A stretch of 55,228 bases of DNA from Desulfobacteraceae bacterium (GCA_028571455.1 JAPVVG010000208.1:1-55228); one strand, 5' to 3'. Positions 27,130 through 36,996 are shown, numbered from the stretch's first letter. Numbers and translations: made by a program. The notes: a model not told the origin generated them from the sequence alone.

Positions 27130-28425
27130 ATGGTGACCAAGTCTTACAAAAAACGTTTAATTATATGCTTAATAACCGTGCTATTGGCACTCTGTTTTCA
27201 TCATTTTATCAGCAATAAAATAGAATTCGTTACGTATTCCAATGGTAATCTCAGAATCCAGGATTATGCGTATTACATAATTGTAACAAAGGCCTTTTGG
27301 TTTGACGGCTTTGGAAATATCTATAAACTGACTTTTCAACAGCAGGCTTTATCTGCCTATATTGGCTCCCAAATTTATACGGTTATGCCGCTTGGTATTA
27401 GCCCCATTGCTTTAGTTGTGTGGCTTCCCTTTGCCTACGTGGCTCATTTTAGCATGGCGCTTTCATATACTTTATGGGTTACGTTTTCTCTTTTTATTCT
27501 CTTTACTGCCTTGTGGAAGGTTGCCAGATATGTTTTTCAGTTAAAAAAACTTGATTTGTTGCCCATTGCGCTTTCTTTTGTCACCGTATTTTCCATAACC
27601 ATGTTTCGGGCTTTACATCTTGGACAAACTTCGGTTCTTGCAGCCGGCTTGTTTATCCACTTAAATTATTTCGTTCATAAAACAGGCAAAGAATTAAATT
27701 CTGGCAAATGGGTTCCTATTCTCTTTATAATTTTTCTTTTGGGAATTAAACCTACTTATATAGCGCTTGGATTTGGTCTATTAATTATTTATGGGATGTG
27801 GCGGCAGACAATTTATTCAGTTGCAGTTGTCATATTCGTTCTTATATGCGTTACCCCTATTTTAACAACAGATTGGATACTGTCTTACCTCCACCAGCTT
27901 AGCATCTTCAGCCAAAAAGTAGTTCCTGATGCATATGCATGGGCATTTGCACCCCATACAATGAACATCTTCCGCAGTGCCTTTCGAAATTTTATAGGCG
28001 ATAATATTGCGGGGCTGATTTCAAGCGCTGTTTCATATAGTGTATATATAAGTGTAGTGGGTTTAAGTATCCTACCGAAATTAAAAGGCACTTCCACAGC
28101 TAAATTATACCTAATTAATTTGTCAAAGGATCAACTCTTTGTCCTGCTTATTGCGAGTTACCTCCTGTTCGCACCATATGCCGGCGCATATGAGGATGTT
28201 TTATTCTTGCCTGTTTTTTCTACAGTTTTGCTCATTGGCAAAACTCCGAACCTGACAGATTATAAAAGCCTTTTCCTAATCTTTTCTCTCTTTGTTATCT
28301 TGCTCCACAGTTATTTGCCGCCTGATAAACCGCTTTGGTTATTCTGGATACTTAAATTTACAATATTAGCATACATGTTTTATTTCTGTCGTTTTCAGAA
28401 AGGAAGAGAAGGATTTATTGGATGA
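27130..28425 (+). CDS. DUF2029/GT87-like membrane mannosyltransferase
   Basis: About 431 residues with roughly ten membrane helices. The first periplasmic loop has NGNLRIQDYAYYIIVTKAFW, where the Asp matches the catalytic acid of GT87 (PimE-like) enzymes. Later YAWAFAPHTMNIFRSAFRN and APYAGAYEDVLFLPVF match family features. These enzymes use polyprenyl-phosphate sugars on the outer membrane face. ATG 27130 is chosen over TTG 27124 because TAGGA at 27116-27120 is spaced for it. Convergent with the next gene, only 10 bases apart. Confidence 0.75.
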   Translation: MVTKSYKKRLIICLITVLLALCFHHFISNKIEFVTYSNGNLRIQDYAYYIIVTKAFWFDGFGNIYKLTFQQQALSAYIGSQIYTVMPLGISPIALVVWLPFAYVAHFSMALSYTLWVTFSLFILFTALWKVARYVFQLKKLDLLPIALSFVTVFSITMFRALHLGQTSVLAAGLFIHLNYFVHKTGKELNSGKWVPILFIIFLLGIKPTYIALGFGLLIIYGMWRQTIYSVAVVIFVLICVTPILTTDWILSYLHQLSIFSQKVVPDAYAWAFAPHTMNIFRSAFRNFIGDNIAGLISSAVSYSVYISVVGLSILPKLKGTSTAKLYLINLSKDQLFVLLIASYLLFAPYAGAYEDVLFLPVFSTVLLIGKTPNLTDYKSLFLIFSLFVILLHSYLPPDKPLWLFWILKFTILAYMFYFCRFQKGREGFIG

Positions 28426-28435
28426 GTGAGGCATC

Positions 28436-29173
28436 TCATTTTGACAATAAACCATATTTAATGACGCAATATATTGCTCTGAAACCGTCTTTCCAGTTTA
28501 TTTTTTTCCCTTCCTGATATGTCCTGCCATAGTAAGAAATTCCTATTTCATAAATCCGGATATCTTTTAGTCTGGATACCTTTGCGGTAACTTCAGGTTC
28601 GAACCCGAATCTGTTTTCTTTTAATATTATGCTTTGAATAATTTCCGTTCTGAACATCTTATAGCAGGTTTCCATATCCGTAAGATTCAGGTTGGTAAAC
28701 ATGTTGGAAAGAAAAGTGAGGAGTTTGTTTCCGATGGTGTGCCAGAAAAAGAGTATTCGATGCGGTTTGCCCCCCATAAACCTGGAACCATAAACTACGT
28801 CGGCATGGCCATCTATTATGGGTTGAAGCAACAGATTATATTCATTCGGATCATATTCCAAATCCGCATCCTGAATTATCAGATATTCGCCGGTTGCATT
28901 TTGAATACCTGTTCTCAACGCCGCCCCCTTGCCCATATTTATCTTGTGTTCAAAATATTTTATTTCCAAATCAGAGTTGTCTTCTATATATTTTTTTATA
29001 CATTCTCCGGTATCGTCTGTCGAACAATCATTTACAAAGATAATTTCTTTCTGAATATTGTTAATCAGCGTTGTATTTTTAATTTTATCGAGAATCAAAT
29101 GAATGGTTTTGCTTTCGTTATAGGCGGGAATAATTATTGATAGCTTATTTGATATTAATTTTGAATTTAACAT
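28436..29173 (-). CDS. Family 2 glycosyltransferase, DPM1-like
   Basis: 245 residues. KLSIIIPAYNESKTIHLILD, then KEIIFVNDCSTDDTGE, NMGKGAALRTGIQNATGEYL and the DxD-equivalent QDADLEYDPNEYN are classic polyprenyl-phosphate mannosyl/glucosyltransferase motifs. LTDMETCYKMFRTEII is the family's C-terminal signature. Cytosolic or membrane-associated; no membrane helices. It could supply lipid-linked sugar to the GT39 and GT87-like proteins on either side. Confidence 0.9.
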   Translation of the reverse strand: MLNSKLISNKLSIIIPAYNESKTIHLILDKIKNTTLINNIQKEIIFVNDCSTDDTGECIKKYIEDNSDLEIKYFEHKINMGKGAALRTGIQNATGEYLIIQDADLEYDPNEYNLLLQPIIDGHADVVYGSRFMGGKPHRILFFWHTIGNKLLTFLSNMFTNLNLTDMETCYKMFRTEIIQSIILKENRFGFEPEVTAKVSRLKDIRIYEIGISYYGRTYQEGKKINWKDGFRAIYCVIKYGLLSK

Positions 29174-29285
29174 TTTAATAATTCACGTATTTTCTATATC
29201 TGTCCCTGTTTCATTACTATGAATACTTAACTGCAATCTGATCATGCTTAATCGACTGTTTTTAAAGAATAATTATACAACTGCC

Positions 29286-30782
29286 TTAAAACCCTTTAAT
29301 AGAGGTGGGTTTTCCTTCATAAGAGTATATGTATATCTCACCCCAATTCGTAAGCGCTGGGAAATGTTTTTCCAGCAGAAAATACTTCTCTACGTGAGCA
29401 ATAAGATCAGGCAGCGCGTGATTTTTCCAGGAGCACACATACCAGACGCGTAAATATCTTTTTTGTAATTCCAAAAGCTGTTCAACTTCCCGAACCCGAG
29501 GACTGACGTTATATTTTACTGTTCCGAATTTTGACCAATCAAGTTTTGACCAATAATGATGCAAACAAAAATTTGCTCCAATAGTATCTGGTACTAATAC
29601 GTCATGAGGTTTAATTCTGGACTGTAAAAATTTTGCCGCATCCCGCCAGTTTTGTTTTTCGTTTTTATAGTAAAGCTGAATTTGTGGTAGAGTTGATATA
29701 AAAAGTGCCATAGTAAGCAAAGAAAAGAGCAATTTAGAGAATATTTTTTTGTGTATGCGAAAGTAAACAAATATATGGTCGATCATACTATCTAAGCCTA
29801 CAACGATATAAATTAAATAAAGTGGCAGTAAATGGGAAATATATCGTAGTGCAAAATTGTGTTTTGTGGAAACCATTGAAAGATAACAGAATGTAGGAAG
29901 AAGAATAAAAAGAAAATAAAATACTTTGCGATGAGTCAAAAGCAGACCACTGAAAAAGCAAAGCAGAAATATATAGTTGAATACCAACTGATTAGGTCCG
30001 AATCGATGCAAGAATTCCAGAGAAATGCGCACAAGATTAAGTTTTATGCAGCTGGCACTAGTAATCTGCTGACTAAAAAGTTTTATAAGTATTCCAAGCC
30101 ATGGAGCAAAAGCTAAAAACGGATATAAAAAGAACCAAAAATGCTCTATCCACGTACTTATCTTGCGACAACGAAGATTTACTGCAAGATGAAAAATTAA
30201 ATAAAAACCCTGGCCACAAAAAAGAAATAGGAAAAAGTAGCTGTTATATAAACCCAAAATTGTGAAAATAACCCAACCTATATACCATCCCAGAAAGGCT
30301 TTGCACTTAAAGGATAATGTTCTCTCGAGATATTCCAACTGTGTCCAGCAGGCCCCTAAAGCCAAAAACATCATAAGACTATACATGCGACCATCTTGAC
30401 TATAATGAAGATGGAAAGGAGAGCAGGTCAGCAAAAGAGCAGAAGCCAGAGCTACGCGACGAGAGAATAGTTTGTTCGCTAAAAAAAAGATCAAGAGGCA
30501 TGATAAACTGCCCCATATGGCTGAGGGAAGCCGGAAAAAAAAGACTGAATCATGGATGCAAATTGAAATGGTAGCTAAAAAATAGTGTAATGGTGGGGTT
30601 ACATCTTGGAGAGAGAATTGTAAACCTGTCAAGAAACCTTGTCGTGCTATAATATATGACGTAATTTCATCAGCCCAAAGACTTTTATCTGACAGCCCAT
30701 AGAAGCGTAACCCCATAGCAAAAATGAATAATAAAGCAAGTAGGATTCGATAATCGATATTTTTTTTGGCAAGAGAAAGCAT
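29286..30782 (-). CDS. Family 39 (PMT/ArnT-like) membrane glycosyltransferase
   Basis: 498 residues. The first loop LRFYGLSDKSLWADEITSYI carries the Asp-Glu pair that is catalytic in GT39/GT83 enzymes, followed by TPPLHYFLATI (the second conserved loop) and RLPSAIWGSLSCLLIFFLAN. About eleven hydrophobic segments, then a short soluble C-terminal domain. It transfers a sugar from a polyprenyl-phosphate carrier on the periplasmic side; acceptor unknown. It lies between another GT-C protein and a DPM1-like gene. Confidence 0.85.
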   Translation of the reverse strand: MLSLAKKNIDYRILLALLFIFAMGLRFYGLSDKSLWADEITSYIIARQGFLTGLQFSLQDVTPPLHYFLATISICIHDSVFFFRLPSAIWGSLSCLLIFFLANKLFSRRVALASALLLTCSPFHLHYSQDGRMYSLMMFLALGACWTQLEYLERTLSFKCKAFLGWYIGWVIFTILGLYNSYFFLFLFCGQGFYLIFHLAVNLRCRKISTWIEHFWFFLYPFLAFAPWLGILIKLFSQQITSASCIKLNLVRISLEFLHRFGPNQLVFNYIFLLCFFSGLLLTHRKVFYFLFILLPTFCYLSMVSTKHNFALRYISHLLPLYLIYIVVGLDSMIDHIFVYFRIHKKIFSKLLFSLLTMALFISTLPQIQLYYKNEKQNWRDAAKFLQSRIKPHDVLVPDTIGANFCLHHYWSKLDWSKFGTVKYNVSPRVREVEQLLELQKRYLRVWYVCSWKNHALPDLIAHVEKYFLLEKHFPALTNWGEIYIYSYEGKPTSIKGF

Positions 30783-30855
30783 TGATATAGGGTGCTATGA
30801 GCCTTACGAAAAGATTAAAAAAAAATTTAGCATATACAACTCGTGAAGTACTTCA

Positions 30856-32802
30856 TTAGCCCGATTTTTCTTTTAATTGAGATAAAGTAAAATACGATAA
30901 ATTCTCAAGAGGTATAACTTTGTAGCGATCAAGCAAACCTTTTTTTCTAAGGTATTCCCAATATGTAGGCTGAAAAACAGCGTAAACGGAGTGCCCTTTT
31001 TGAATATGAAATTCAATCAGTTCGTTAAAATCATTCAGGTTGTCCCTGCTCGGAGAAGCGATACGGATTTTTCCTCGTTCAATTAAACCCAAAAACGGGT
31101 CAAGCCAATTGGTGAAAAGAATTGAGTTTCGGGAAACAGCTTCTGCTGCAGTATTCAACACATTTAAATTAAACTGTCTATGATGGCGGGCACGAGTATA
31201 ATCATAACAAAATGCCATGAGACCTGACCATACCATAGTAAAAAACAATATTGCCACTGTGGTACGGCACACAAGATGCCAGTTGAGTTTGGCAAACCTT
31301 TTGTATGCCGGCAAAAGAATAGTTAACAGAAATGCCAACAAGAGAGGCAAAGTCAGGCAGTAAAATTCCTGCTGATCAATATATGGTAAAAATACATACA
31401 GGGCTAAGAATAAAATAGAAGTTAAAAAAATTAATAATAATGGAATTCTGCCCCATTGCCCATTCAGGTTGCCGGACAACTCACGCCAGGCATATGCGGA
31501 AAGAATAGAAGTGAAAGGTAAGATTGGAACAAAATACCTGAGATTTAAACACATTCCTCCATGCCATGCATTATGGTATGAATAAAAACTTATAAAAAAC
31601 AGAGGAATAAGAAATAATATTATCAAAGGTACGGACTCTTTATCGTGACGGACAATTTTAAAAAAAGGAATCAGTAGCATTACAAGGTAGGGACAACTTT
31701 GCAATAGTGACTTTTTCAGTCCACCTATATATACCATTCCTCCACCCTGGCTTCGTGACAAACCTCCTTCTTTAATATCAAGATCCCGCACACGAAAATC
31801 AACAATTAATTGGTAAGCTCCGTTCAAAGGCTTTTCAACCGTTTTTCGTACTCTAGGAATCAATGAAATAATAACAATTAACAAAATGGTCATGAATATT
31901 ACCGGACGTTTGTAACGGCGCAGAGATGCGTTCAAAGCAGGATATCGCGTTACTACCCATAAAACGGCAACTGCAACTGTAATCAGCCCTGCAAAAGGAA
32001 GATATCGCATAATCTCTAATAGTCCCATGGAGCTTTCAATAGAACGCCCATAGGAAAAGGGTGAGAACACACCGAATTTTGCGTAGTTTGTAGCACTGAG
32101 GATTAATAAACCTGGGAGGGCCCCAAGGCAAACCGAAAGGGCAAGCCCTGGACGGCGCGGTTCCAAAAAAAGAAAGGCAATAATAAAACACGGAAGGACA
32201 AAAATAGAATCCATACGAATTCCCACAGCAAGCCCGGTGATAAAACCACATGCCATGGCCAGCAACAGTGCAATTCGTGTTGTTTTTCCGTGAAACGAAC
32301 AGATAAAAATATAAAAGGCTGCCATAATAAAAAGCGATGAGGTGGCATGAGGCCAGGCAGCTTGCGAATATTCCCATGAGAATGTTGCCAGGACAAAAAT
32401 CAAGCATGCGTTCAAAGCCATGTTACGATCATTGAATAATTTCTGTGCAATGGCGTAACATAGGAATACAATACCTATGAATGCGATAACATTGATAAAA
32501 AACATGCCATGGTAACCCCATATTCGGTAAAACGGCGTACACAAAATAGGATAAAGGTAGGGATACTGGGAAACAAGTCTGCCGTTTCGGGCGAATATGA
32601 ATATTGACTCCAGTTCAGTTGAAGGATATTCTCGATATCCGTTCCATATTTCAAAGCCTCCGGATTCGGAAAAATTTTTTGCCATCACGTGGTAGGTAGC
32701 CTCATCGATAGAGAGATAACCCGGAACGATTGTAAAAATTGAGATCAGGATATGAGCAGCCAGAAGCAGAAAACAAATTTTTATTTTTTCCGACGATTCC
32801 AT
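30856..32802 (-). CDS. Large polytopic membrane glycosyltransferase-like protein
   Basis: 648 residues with about a dozen helices. The first loop YLSIDEATYHVMAKNFSESG has an acidic pair in the position of the GT-C catalytic residues, and the following segment has ARNGRLVSQYPYLYP. The C-terminal 120 residues are soluble (periplasmic), with SRNSILFTNWLDP. This matches the general plan of GT39-related proteins of unknown acceptor. It is 73 bases upstream of the GT39 gene in the same direction, so co-transcription is likely. Confidence 0.72.
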   Translation of the reverse strand: MESSEKIKICFLLLAAHILISIFTIVPGYLSIDEATYHVMAKNFSESGGFEIWNGYREYPSTELESIFIFARNGRLVSQYPYLYPILCTPFYRIWGYHGMFFINVIAFIGIVFLCYAIAQKLFNDRNMALNACLIFVLATFSWEYSQAAWPHATSSLFIMAAFYIFICSFHGKTTRIALLLAMACGFITGLAVGIRMDSIFVLPCFIIAFLFLEPRRPGLALSVCLGALPGLLILSATNYAKFGVFSPFSYGRSIESSMGLLEIMRYLPFAGLITVAVAVLWVVTRYPALNASLRRYKRPVIFMTILLIVIISLIPRVRKTVEKPLNGAYQLIVDFRVRDLDIKEGGLSRSQGGGMVYIGGLKKSLLQSCPYLVMLLIPFFKIVRHDKESVPLIILFLIPLFFISFYSYHNAWHGGMCLNLRYFVPILPFTSILSAYAWRELSGNLNGQWGRIPLLLIFLTSILFLALYVFLPYIDQQEFYCLTLPLLLAFLLTILLPAYKRFAKLNWHLVCRTTVAILFFTMVWSGLMAFCYDYTRARHHRQFNLNVLNTAAEAVSRNSILFTNWLDPFLGLIERGKIRIASPSRDNLNDFNELIEFHIQKGHSVYAVFQPTYWEYLRKKGLLDRYKVIPLENLSYFTLSQLKEKSG

Positions 32803-33073
32803 AGCATAGTTTCAAGTGATCTTAAGCGATAATATCTGAAGGAGGCGTTTGCCATCGATAGAGCAAGAAGTTTGAAAACCTTGAATTCTAAATAATGACA
32901 AGATTTTTTTTGTGAAGGTAAGTTAGATGAAAGTCGCTATTATGTCAAAAGAAATTATAGTCTAAAAGGTTTAAGGGGCGGTGTTTATGGCAAAAGATCA
33001 GATGCCATTTGATGCCACATGATCTCCGCGAAGCCATTATGCCAATGGAGCAGCATGATTCAGGAGCTATATA
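32803..33073. other. Divergent intergenic region
   Basis: 271 bases between divergent membrane-protein genes. No repeat or gene recognised; it probably contains both promoters, which were not resolved. Confidence 0.5.
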
Positions 33074-34516
33074 ATGCAAAACAGGGAATCCGAGAAAAAC
33101 GCCCCTCGCGCCATCATAGATCGAATCGTCCGCTGCAGGACTTTTCAAATATATCTCTGCGTTGTCCCGTTGGGGACCTGTGCATTCTTGTGGCCGGCGA
33201 TCCTAAACGGCTACCCGCTTGTATACTTTGACACGGCGAATTACTTGCATGCCGCCTTTACGCTGGACTTCGAACGTTACTGTCGAGGAATCGGGTATCC
33301 CATCTGGTTATGCATTGCCGGCGTTCGACTTTCCGGGTGGCTACCTGTTATAGTTCAAGCTGCGATGAATGCCGCCCTTCTCTGTGCAGTAGCACAGGTA
33401 GTCCTGGGAAACGATCGACGGCGAATATGGATGATCCTTTTTGCTGTTCTTGGTACGGCCCTTCTCAGCGGGGGGCCAAGATATATGTCGTGTCTTATGG
33501 CAGACGCATTGACACCCTGGATGTTCTTGGGATTGTGCCTTTGGCTGCTCGGAACCAGCCGACGAATTCGAATCGTTGGAATGCTACTCACAAGCGCAAG
33601 CGCGCTGGGCCACAACAGTCATCTACCCGTCCTTCTATCCTGTGCATTCCTATTGGGTGCACTCTCCCTCATACTTCAAAACAAAGTTTGGACTTGTACG
33701 CGTCGCTCGATATTGGGAGTGATCCTCACTGCGGCGTTGCTTTTTCCTATGAATTGGGCCCTAGGCAAGACGTTCAACAGTGGCGGATCTCTCTGGTCGC
33801 TTTTTCTCTTCAATTCATTTATCGGCACTGGCGTGGTCGTTGAAACACTGGACCACTATTGCCCTGACGCCGGCTGGGCTTCATGCAAGTTGCGCCAGGA
33901 GTTTGTCGAAATCAGCAAGCGATCTGATCCAGATTGGTTTCTATGGAAGCAGGGCAGCCCGATTCGACGCTTGGGTTGGTCTCAAAACAGGGATGAGCCC
34001 AAGACTATCATCCGGCATGCATTCCAGTGCTGCCCCATGCGAATTATCACCGGGACTCTTTCCGGTGCTTGGAAACAGTTTTGGAGAATCGATTCCAATG
34101 AAGATGTCTATCCAAAGACCACCCAGCCGGTGCGCACTGTGATCGCCATAGCGTTACCTGGCGAGCTGGCCCAGTTTGATGCATCGAAGCAAGCAAACCC
34201 CTCCTCAATCTACGAAAAGAGCGTGAAAACGACGCTGATACCGTGCAACGAAGGTGTCCTTTATGTGCTCGTATACTGCTTGGCCCTGGTCCTGATGCTT
34301 GTTGCCTGGCGACGCAAACACAGGAAGATGACGACCCTGTTCCTTCTGTTGCAGATAATGCTTATCAGCAACGCCCTGGTCTGCAGCTTTTCTGGAACCC
34401 TCCATGCGCGACTTCAGGGCAGAATCGCATGGCTGACCGTATTCTGTGTCCTATTGGGGATTCTGACCGTTATTTGGAGGAAGCCGGCAGAACGAGTTGA
34501 CAGGTCATCCAAGTAA
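33074..34516 (+). CDS. Polytopic membrane protein of unknown function (probably acquired)
   Basis: 480 residues. AGGAG at about 33060 precedes ATG 33074. Hydrophobic segments alternate with polar loops. The N-terminal region GYPLVYFDTANYLHA resembles the first loop of GT-C glycosyltransferases with an Asp. LSGGPRYMSCLMADALTPWM follows. A soluble loop at about 265-370 is rich in Trp and Cys (HYCPDAGWASCKLRQEF, FQCCPMR). Its codons end in G or C far more often than those of its neighbours, which suggests recent horizontal gain. Family not recognised. Confidence 0.65.
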   Translation: MQNRESEKNAPRAIIDRIVRCRTFQIYLCVVPLGTCAFLWPAILNGYPLVYFDTANYLHAAFTLDFERYCRGIGYPIWLCIAGVRLSGWLPVIVQAAMNAALLCAVAQVVLGNDRRRIWMILFAVLGTALLSGGPRYMSCLMADALTPWMFLGLCLWLLGTSRRIRIVGMLLTSASALGHNSHLPVLLSCAFLLGALSLILQNKVWTCTRRSILGVILTAALLFPMNWALGKTFNSGGSLWSLFLFNSFIGTGVVVETLDHYCPDAGWASCKLRQEFVEISKRSDPDWFLWKQGSPIRRLGWSQNRDEPKTIIRHAFQCCPMRIITGTLSGAWKQFWRIDSNEDVYPKTTQPVRTVIAIALPGELAQFDASKQANPSSIYEKSVKTTLIPCNEGVLYVLVYCLALVLMLVAWRRKHRKMTTLFLLLQIMLISNALVCSFSGTLHARLQGRIAWLTVFCVLLGILTVIWRKPAERVDRSSK

Positions 34517-34663
34517 GGCACTCAGCCCTGCAAATAGAACTCCCCATACCAAAATCAATCAATTCTTCAAAGTTATTCGAGACCATGTCTAAGCAGCTTT
34601 GAGCGAGCCCTTAGTCTATTTGAACGTAATTTTAGATTTTTGGGAACAAGGATAAAATAATAG

Positions 34664-34710
34664 TTGACGACAAAGATTGACTATGTTATGAGTACTAATA
34701 TTACTCATAA
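34664..34710 (+). promoter_or_regulatory. Promoter with palindromic operator upstream of the winged-helix regulator
   Basis: A perfect inverted repeat TTATGAGTA (34686-34694) and TACTCATAA (34702-34710) with a 7-base spacer ends 12 bases before the start codon. TTGACG at 34664 with TATGAG 17 bases later, or TTGACT at 34677 with TATTAC 16 bases later, give candidate -35/-10 pairs that overlap the palindrome. This arrangement fits autorepression by the downstream regulator. Confidence 0.65.
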
Positions 34711-34721
34711 AGAGGGCAATT

Positions 34722-35267
34722 TTGGAAAATCTATTTACAGGGCTCATATCATCGAAAACCAGAATCAAACTACTGGTTCGATTTTTCTTTAACCCCCAGA
34801 CCCGGTCTTACCTGCGAGAGCTTGCCAAAGAGTTCAATGTATCCACAAACTTAGTTCGTAAGGAGCTCAATCAGCTTACAAAAACCAATCTCCTTAAATG
34901 TGAGAAAAACGGTCGGCAAATCCAATATATGGCTAATCAGGAACACCCTCTGTTTCCGGAACTCAAATCTATGGTCGGTAAAGTAATGGGTATTGATTAT
35001 GTCATCGATGACCTTGTCGGCAGACTTGGGGATCTGGAAAGGGCTTATTTGATCGATGATTACGCCGAAGGTAAGGATACAGGCATTATTGACCTTTTGC
35101 TGGTTGGAAATATTAACCAGTATCACCTTAATGATTTAAGCAGAAAAACTGAACGATATATAAAGAGGAAAATCCGTACCCTGGTTTTGGATAAAGATGA
35201 GTTCAGCGCTTTTCAGACTAAATTGAAGGATCGGCCATGCATGCTGATATGGGAAGTGAAAAATTAG
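34722..35267 (+). CDS. Winged-helix transcriptional regulator with nucleotidyltransferase-like C-terminus
   Basis: 181 residues from TTG 34722 behind AGAGGG. Residues 1-75 form a winged helix: TRIKLLVRFFFNPQTRSYLRELAKEFNVSTNLVRKEL with a clear recognition helix. Residues 95-175 (LIDDYAEGKDTGIIDLLLVG, then YIKRKIRTLVLDK) resemble a degenerate nucleotidyltransferase fold. This kind of protein precedes polysaccharide clusters in related genomes (from memory, not checked). The palindrome overlapping its promoter suggests autoregulation. The truncated flippase gene begins inside its 3' end. Confidence 0.75.
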   Translation: MENLFTGLISSKTRIKLLVRFFFNPQTRSYLRELAKEFNVSTNLVRKELNQLTKTNLLKCEKNGRQIQYMANQEHPLFPELKSMVGKVMGIDYVIDDLVGRLGDLERAYLIDDYAEGKDTGIIDLLLVGNINQYHLNDLSRKTERYIKRKIRTLVLDKDEFSAFQTKLKDRPCMLIWEVKN

Positions 35268-35569
35268 ACAATAAAAAAATGTTTAATCTCAAATCAAGAT
35301 TTAGCAAGGCTTACTCTTCAGGTTTTAAACGCTACTTTGCCAATACTTCTTGGATGATGGGTGAAAAGGTCATCCGTATGGTAGTGGCCCTGTTTGTCGG
35401 CGTCTATGTTGCCCGGTATCTCGGGCCGGAGCGATTCGGACTTTTGAGTTATGCAGGCAGTTTTGTCGGTCTTTTTACAGCGCTGGCAACTCTGGGTTTA
35501 GATGGCATCATGGTGCGGGAGCTGGTCAAGACCCCGGAGCGCAAAAATAAAACTGAAAGACGCAGTTAA
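35237..35569 (+). pseudogene. Truncated Wzx-type flippase (N-terminal remnant)
   Basis: Only 110 codons. From about residue 35 it reads as the start of a polysaccharide flippase: the helix WMMGEKVIRMVVALFVGVYV, then ARYLGPERFGLLSYAGSFVG and LGLDGIMVRELVKTPER, the normal beginning of oligosaccharide transporters of about 430 residues. After PERKNK homology ends and the frame stops at 35569. Two bases later a complete, different flippase starts. This looks like a recombination scar left when one cassette replaced another. Confidence 0.85.
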
Positions 35570-35571
35570 TT

Positions 35572-36996
35572 ATGAGGAAACTTTTTTTTCGAATCTGGAA
35601 CTCCCCGACCTTAATGACTTGGGGGAGTTTTTTTTCCAGTTCTCTCAGTTTAGTTATTGTTCTTCCTTTGCTTCTTACACGGCTCAGTACAGAAGAAATA
35701 GCTCTCTGGTATCTTTACATGACGATTATTAGCTTTCAGATGCTGGTGGATGTTGGGTTTTCTCCGACTTTTAGCAGAGTAATCGCATACGCAATGGGGG
35801 GAACAGGAGTTGACGACCTCAAGAGTCCAAAAGATCAAAATAATGGTCAGGCGAACTGGAAAACTCTTGAGTTGATTTGCTCTGAAATGCGTGTCATTTA
35901 TTCTCGCCTGGGTATTCTCTGGACTATGTTGCTGGCCGTTTTTGGGACCCTGTCTTTGCTTAAACCGATTTCTCTTGTACCAAATACGTTTTCAGCGTGG
36001 ATCGCCTGGGGGGTAATTCTTGTAGTTTCTACAATTACTCTTCGAGGCAATATTTATAGCTCTTACCTTCAAGGTATAAATCAAATTGCGCTTCTTCGAC
36101 GGTGGGAGGCAATAACCTCGATTGGGGCTATTGTCACGAGTTTTTTAGTATTGATTTTAGGCGGAGGTTTATTAGGGTTGGTTCTTGCCCATCAAGGTTG
36201 GCAACTACTTAATATACTGCGCAATCGCTGGTTATCAGGTGTTGTAGAAAATGGTCGATTTAAGGAGTTTGCCAGAGGGAAGAAAAATAAAAAAGTCTTC
36301 GATGCAGTATGGCCCAGTGCTTGGCGCAGTGGAATAGGGCATTTAATGAGCTACGGATTAATTCAAGCCAGTGGTATCATGTATGCTCAAGTTGGATCAT
36401 CTGCTGGAGTGGCCTCCTATCTACTGGCGTTGCGCTTAATCGGAACCGTCAGTTCATTTTCTCGAGCACCTTTTTACAGTAAACTACCGACATTGGCACG
36501 CCTTTTTTCCGAGAGTAGAAAAAAGGAATTAATCCGTGTTGCGAAAAGAGGTATGGCTTTGTCGCATTGGACATATATAGCTGGATTTATCAGCTTAGGG
36601 CTCATCGGAGAACCCCTTCTCAAATTCATAGGCAGCAATGCCGACTTCCCTTCTCAAATGTTATGGATATTGTTAGGGCTGGGTTTTTTTGTAGAACGCT
36701 ATGGTGCGATGCATATACAACTTTACAGCACAACAAACCATATTATTTGGCATATTGCCAATGGTGTGACTGGAATGATTTATCTTATTGTGAGCATAGT
36801 GTTTTTTCAATTCATCGGTGTCTATGCTTTTCCTGTAGGGATATTAGCTGGATATCTGGGGTTTTACGCGTGGTATTCGGCAATTCATTCATATAAAGCT
36901 TTTGATTTGAAGTTTATCTCATTTGAAAAGAGCACAAGTTTTGGGCCGCTTGCTGCCATATTAATCTATACTATCAGCTCTTCTTTTGTAAAATAG
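35572..36996 (+). CDS. Wzx-type polysaccharide flippase
   Basis: 474 residues with about twelve membrane helices, the normal size for MATE/Wzx-like lipid-linked oligosaccharide flippases. The N-terminal half has IALWYLYMTIISFQMLVDVGFSPTFSRVIAYAMGG, and the hydrophilic loop at 80-110 is unusually polar (DDLKSPKDQNNGQ). It probably moves the repeat unit made by the downstream genes across the inner membrane. It begins two bases after the truncated flippase and has an AT-rich, low-GC codon pattern. Confidence 0.85.
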   Translation: MRKLFFRIWNSPTLMTWGSFFSSSLSLVIVLPLLLTRLSTEEIALWYLYMTIISFQMLVDVGFSPTFSRVIAYAMGGTGVDDLKSPKDQNNGQANWKTLELICSEMRVIYSRLGILWTMLLAVFGTLSLLKPISLVPNTFSAWIAWGVILVVSTITLRGNIYSSYLQGINQIALLRRWEAITSIGAIVTSFLVLILGGGLLGLVLAHQGWQLLNILRNRWLSGVVENGRFKEFARGKKNKKVFDAVWPSAWRSGIGHLMSYGLIQASGIMYAQVGSSAGVASYLLALRLIGTVSSFSRAPFYSKLPTLARLFSESRKKELIRVAKRGMALSHWTYIAGFISLGLIGEPLLKFIGSNADFPSQMLWILLGLGFFVERYGAMHIQLYSTTNHIIWHIANGVTGMIYLIVSIVFFQFIGVYAFPVGILAGYLGFYAWYSAIHSYKAFDLKFISFEKSTSFGPLAAILIYTISSSFVK

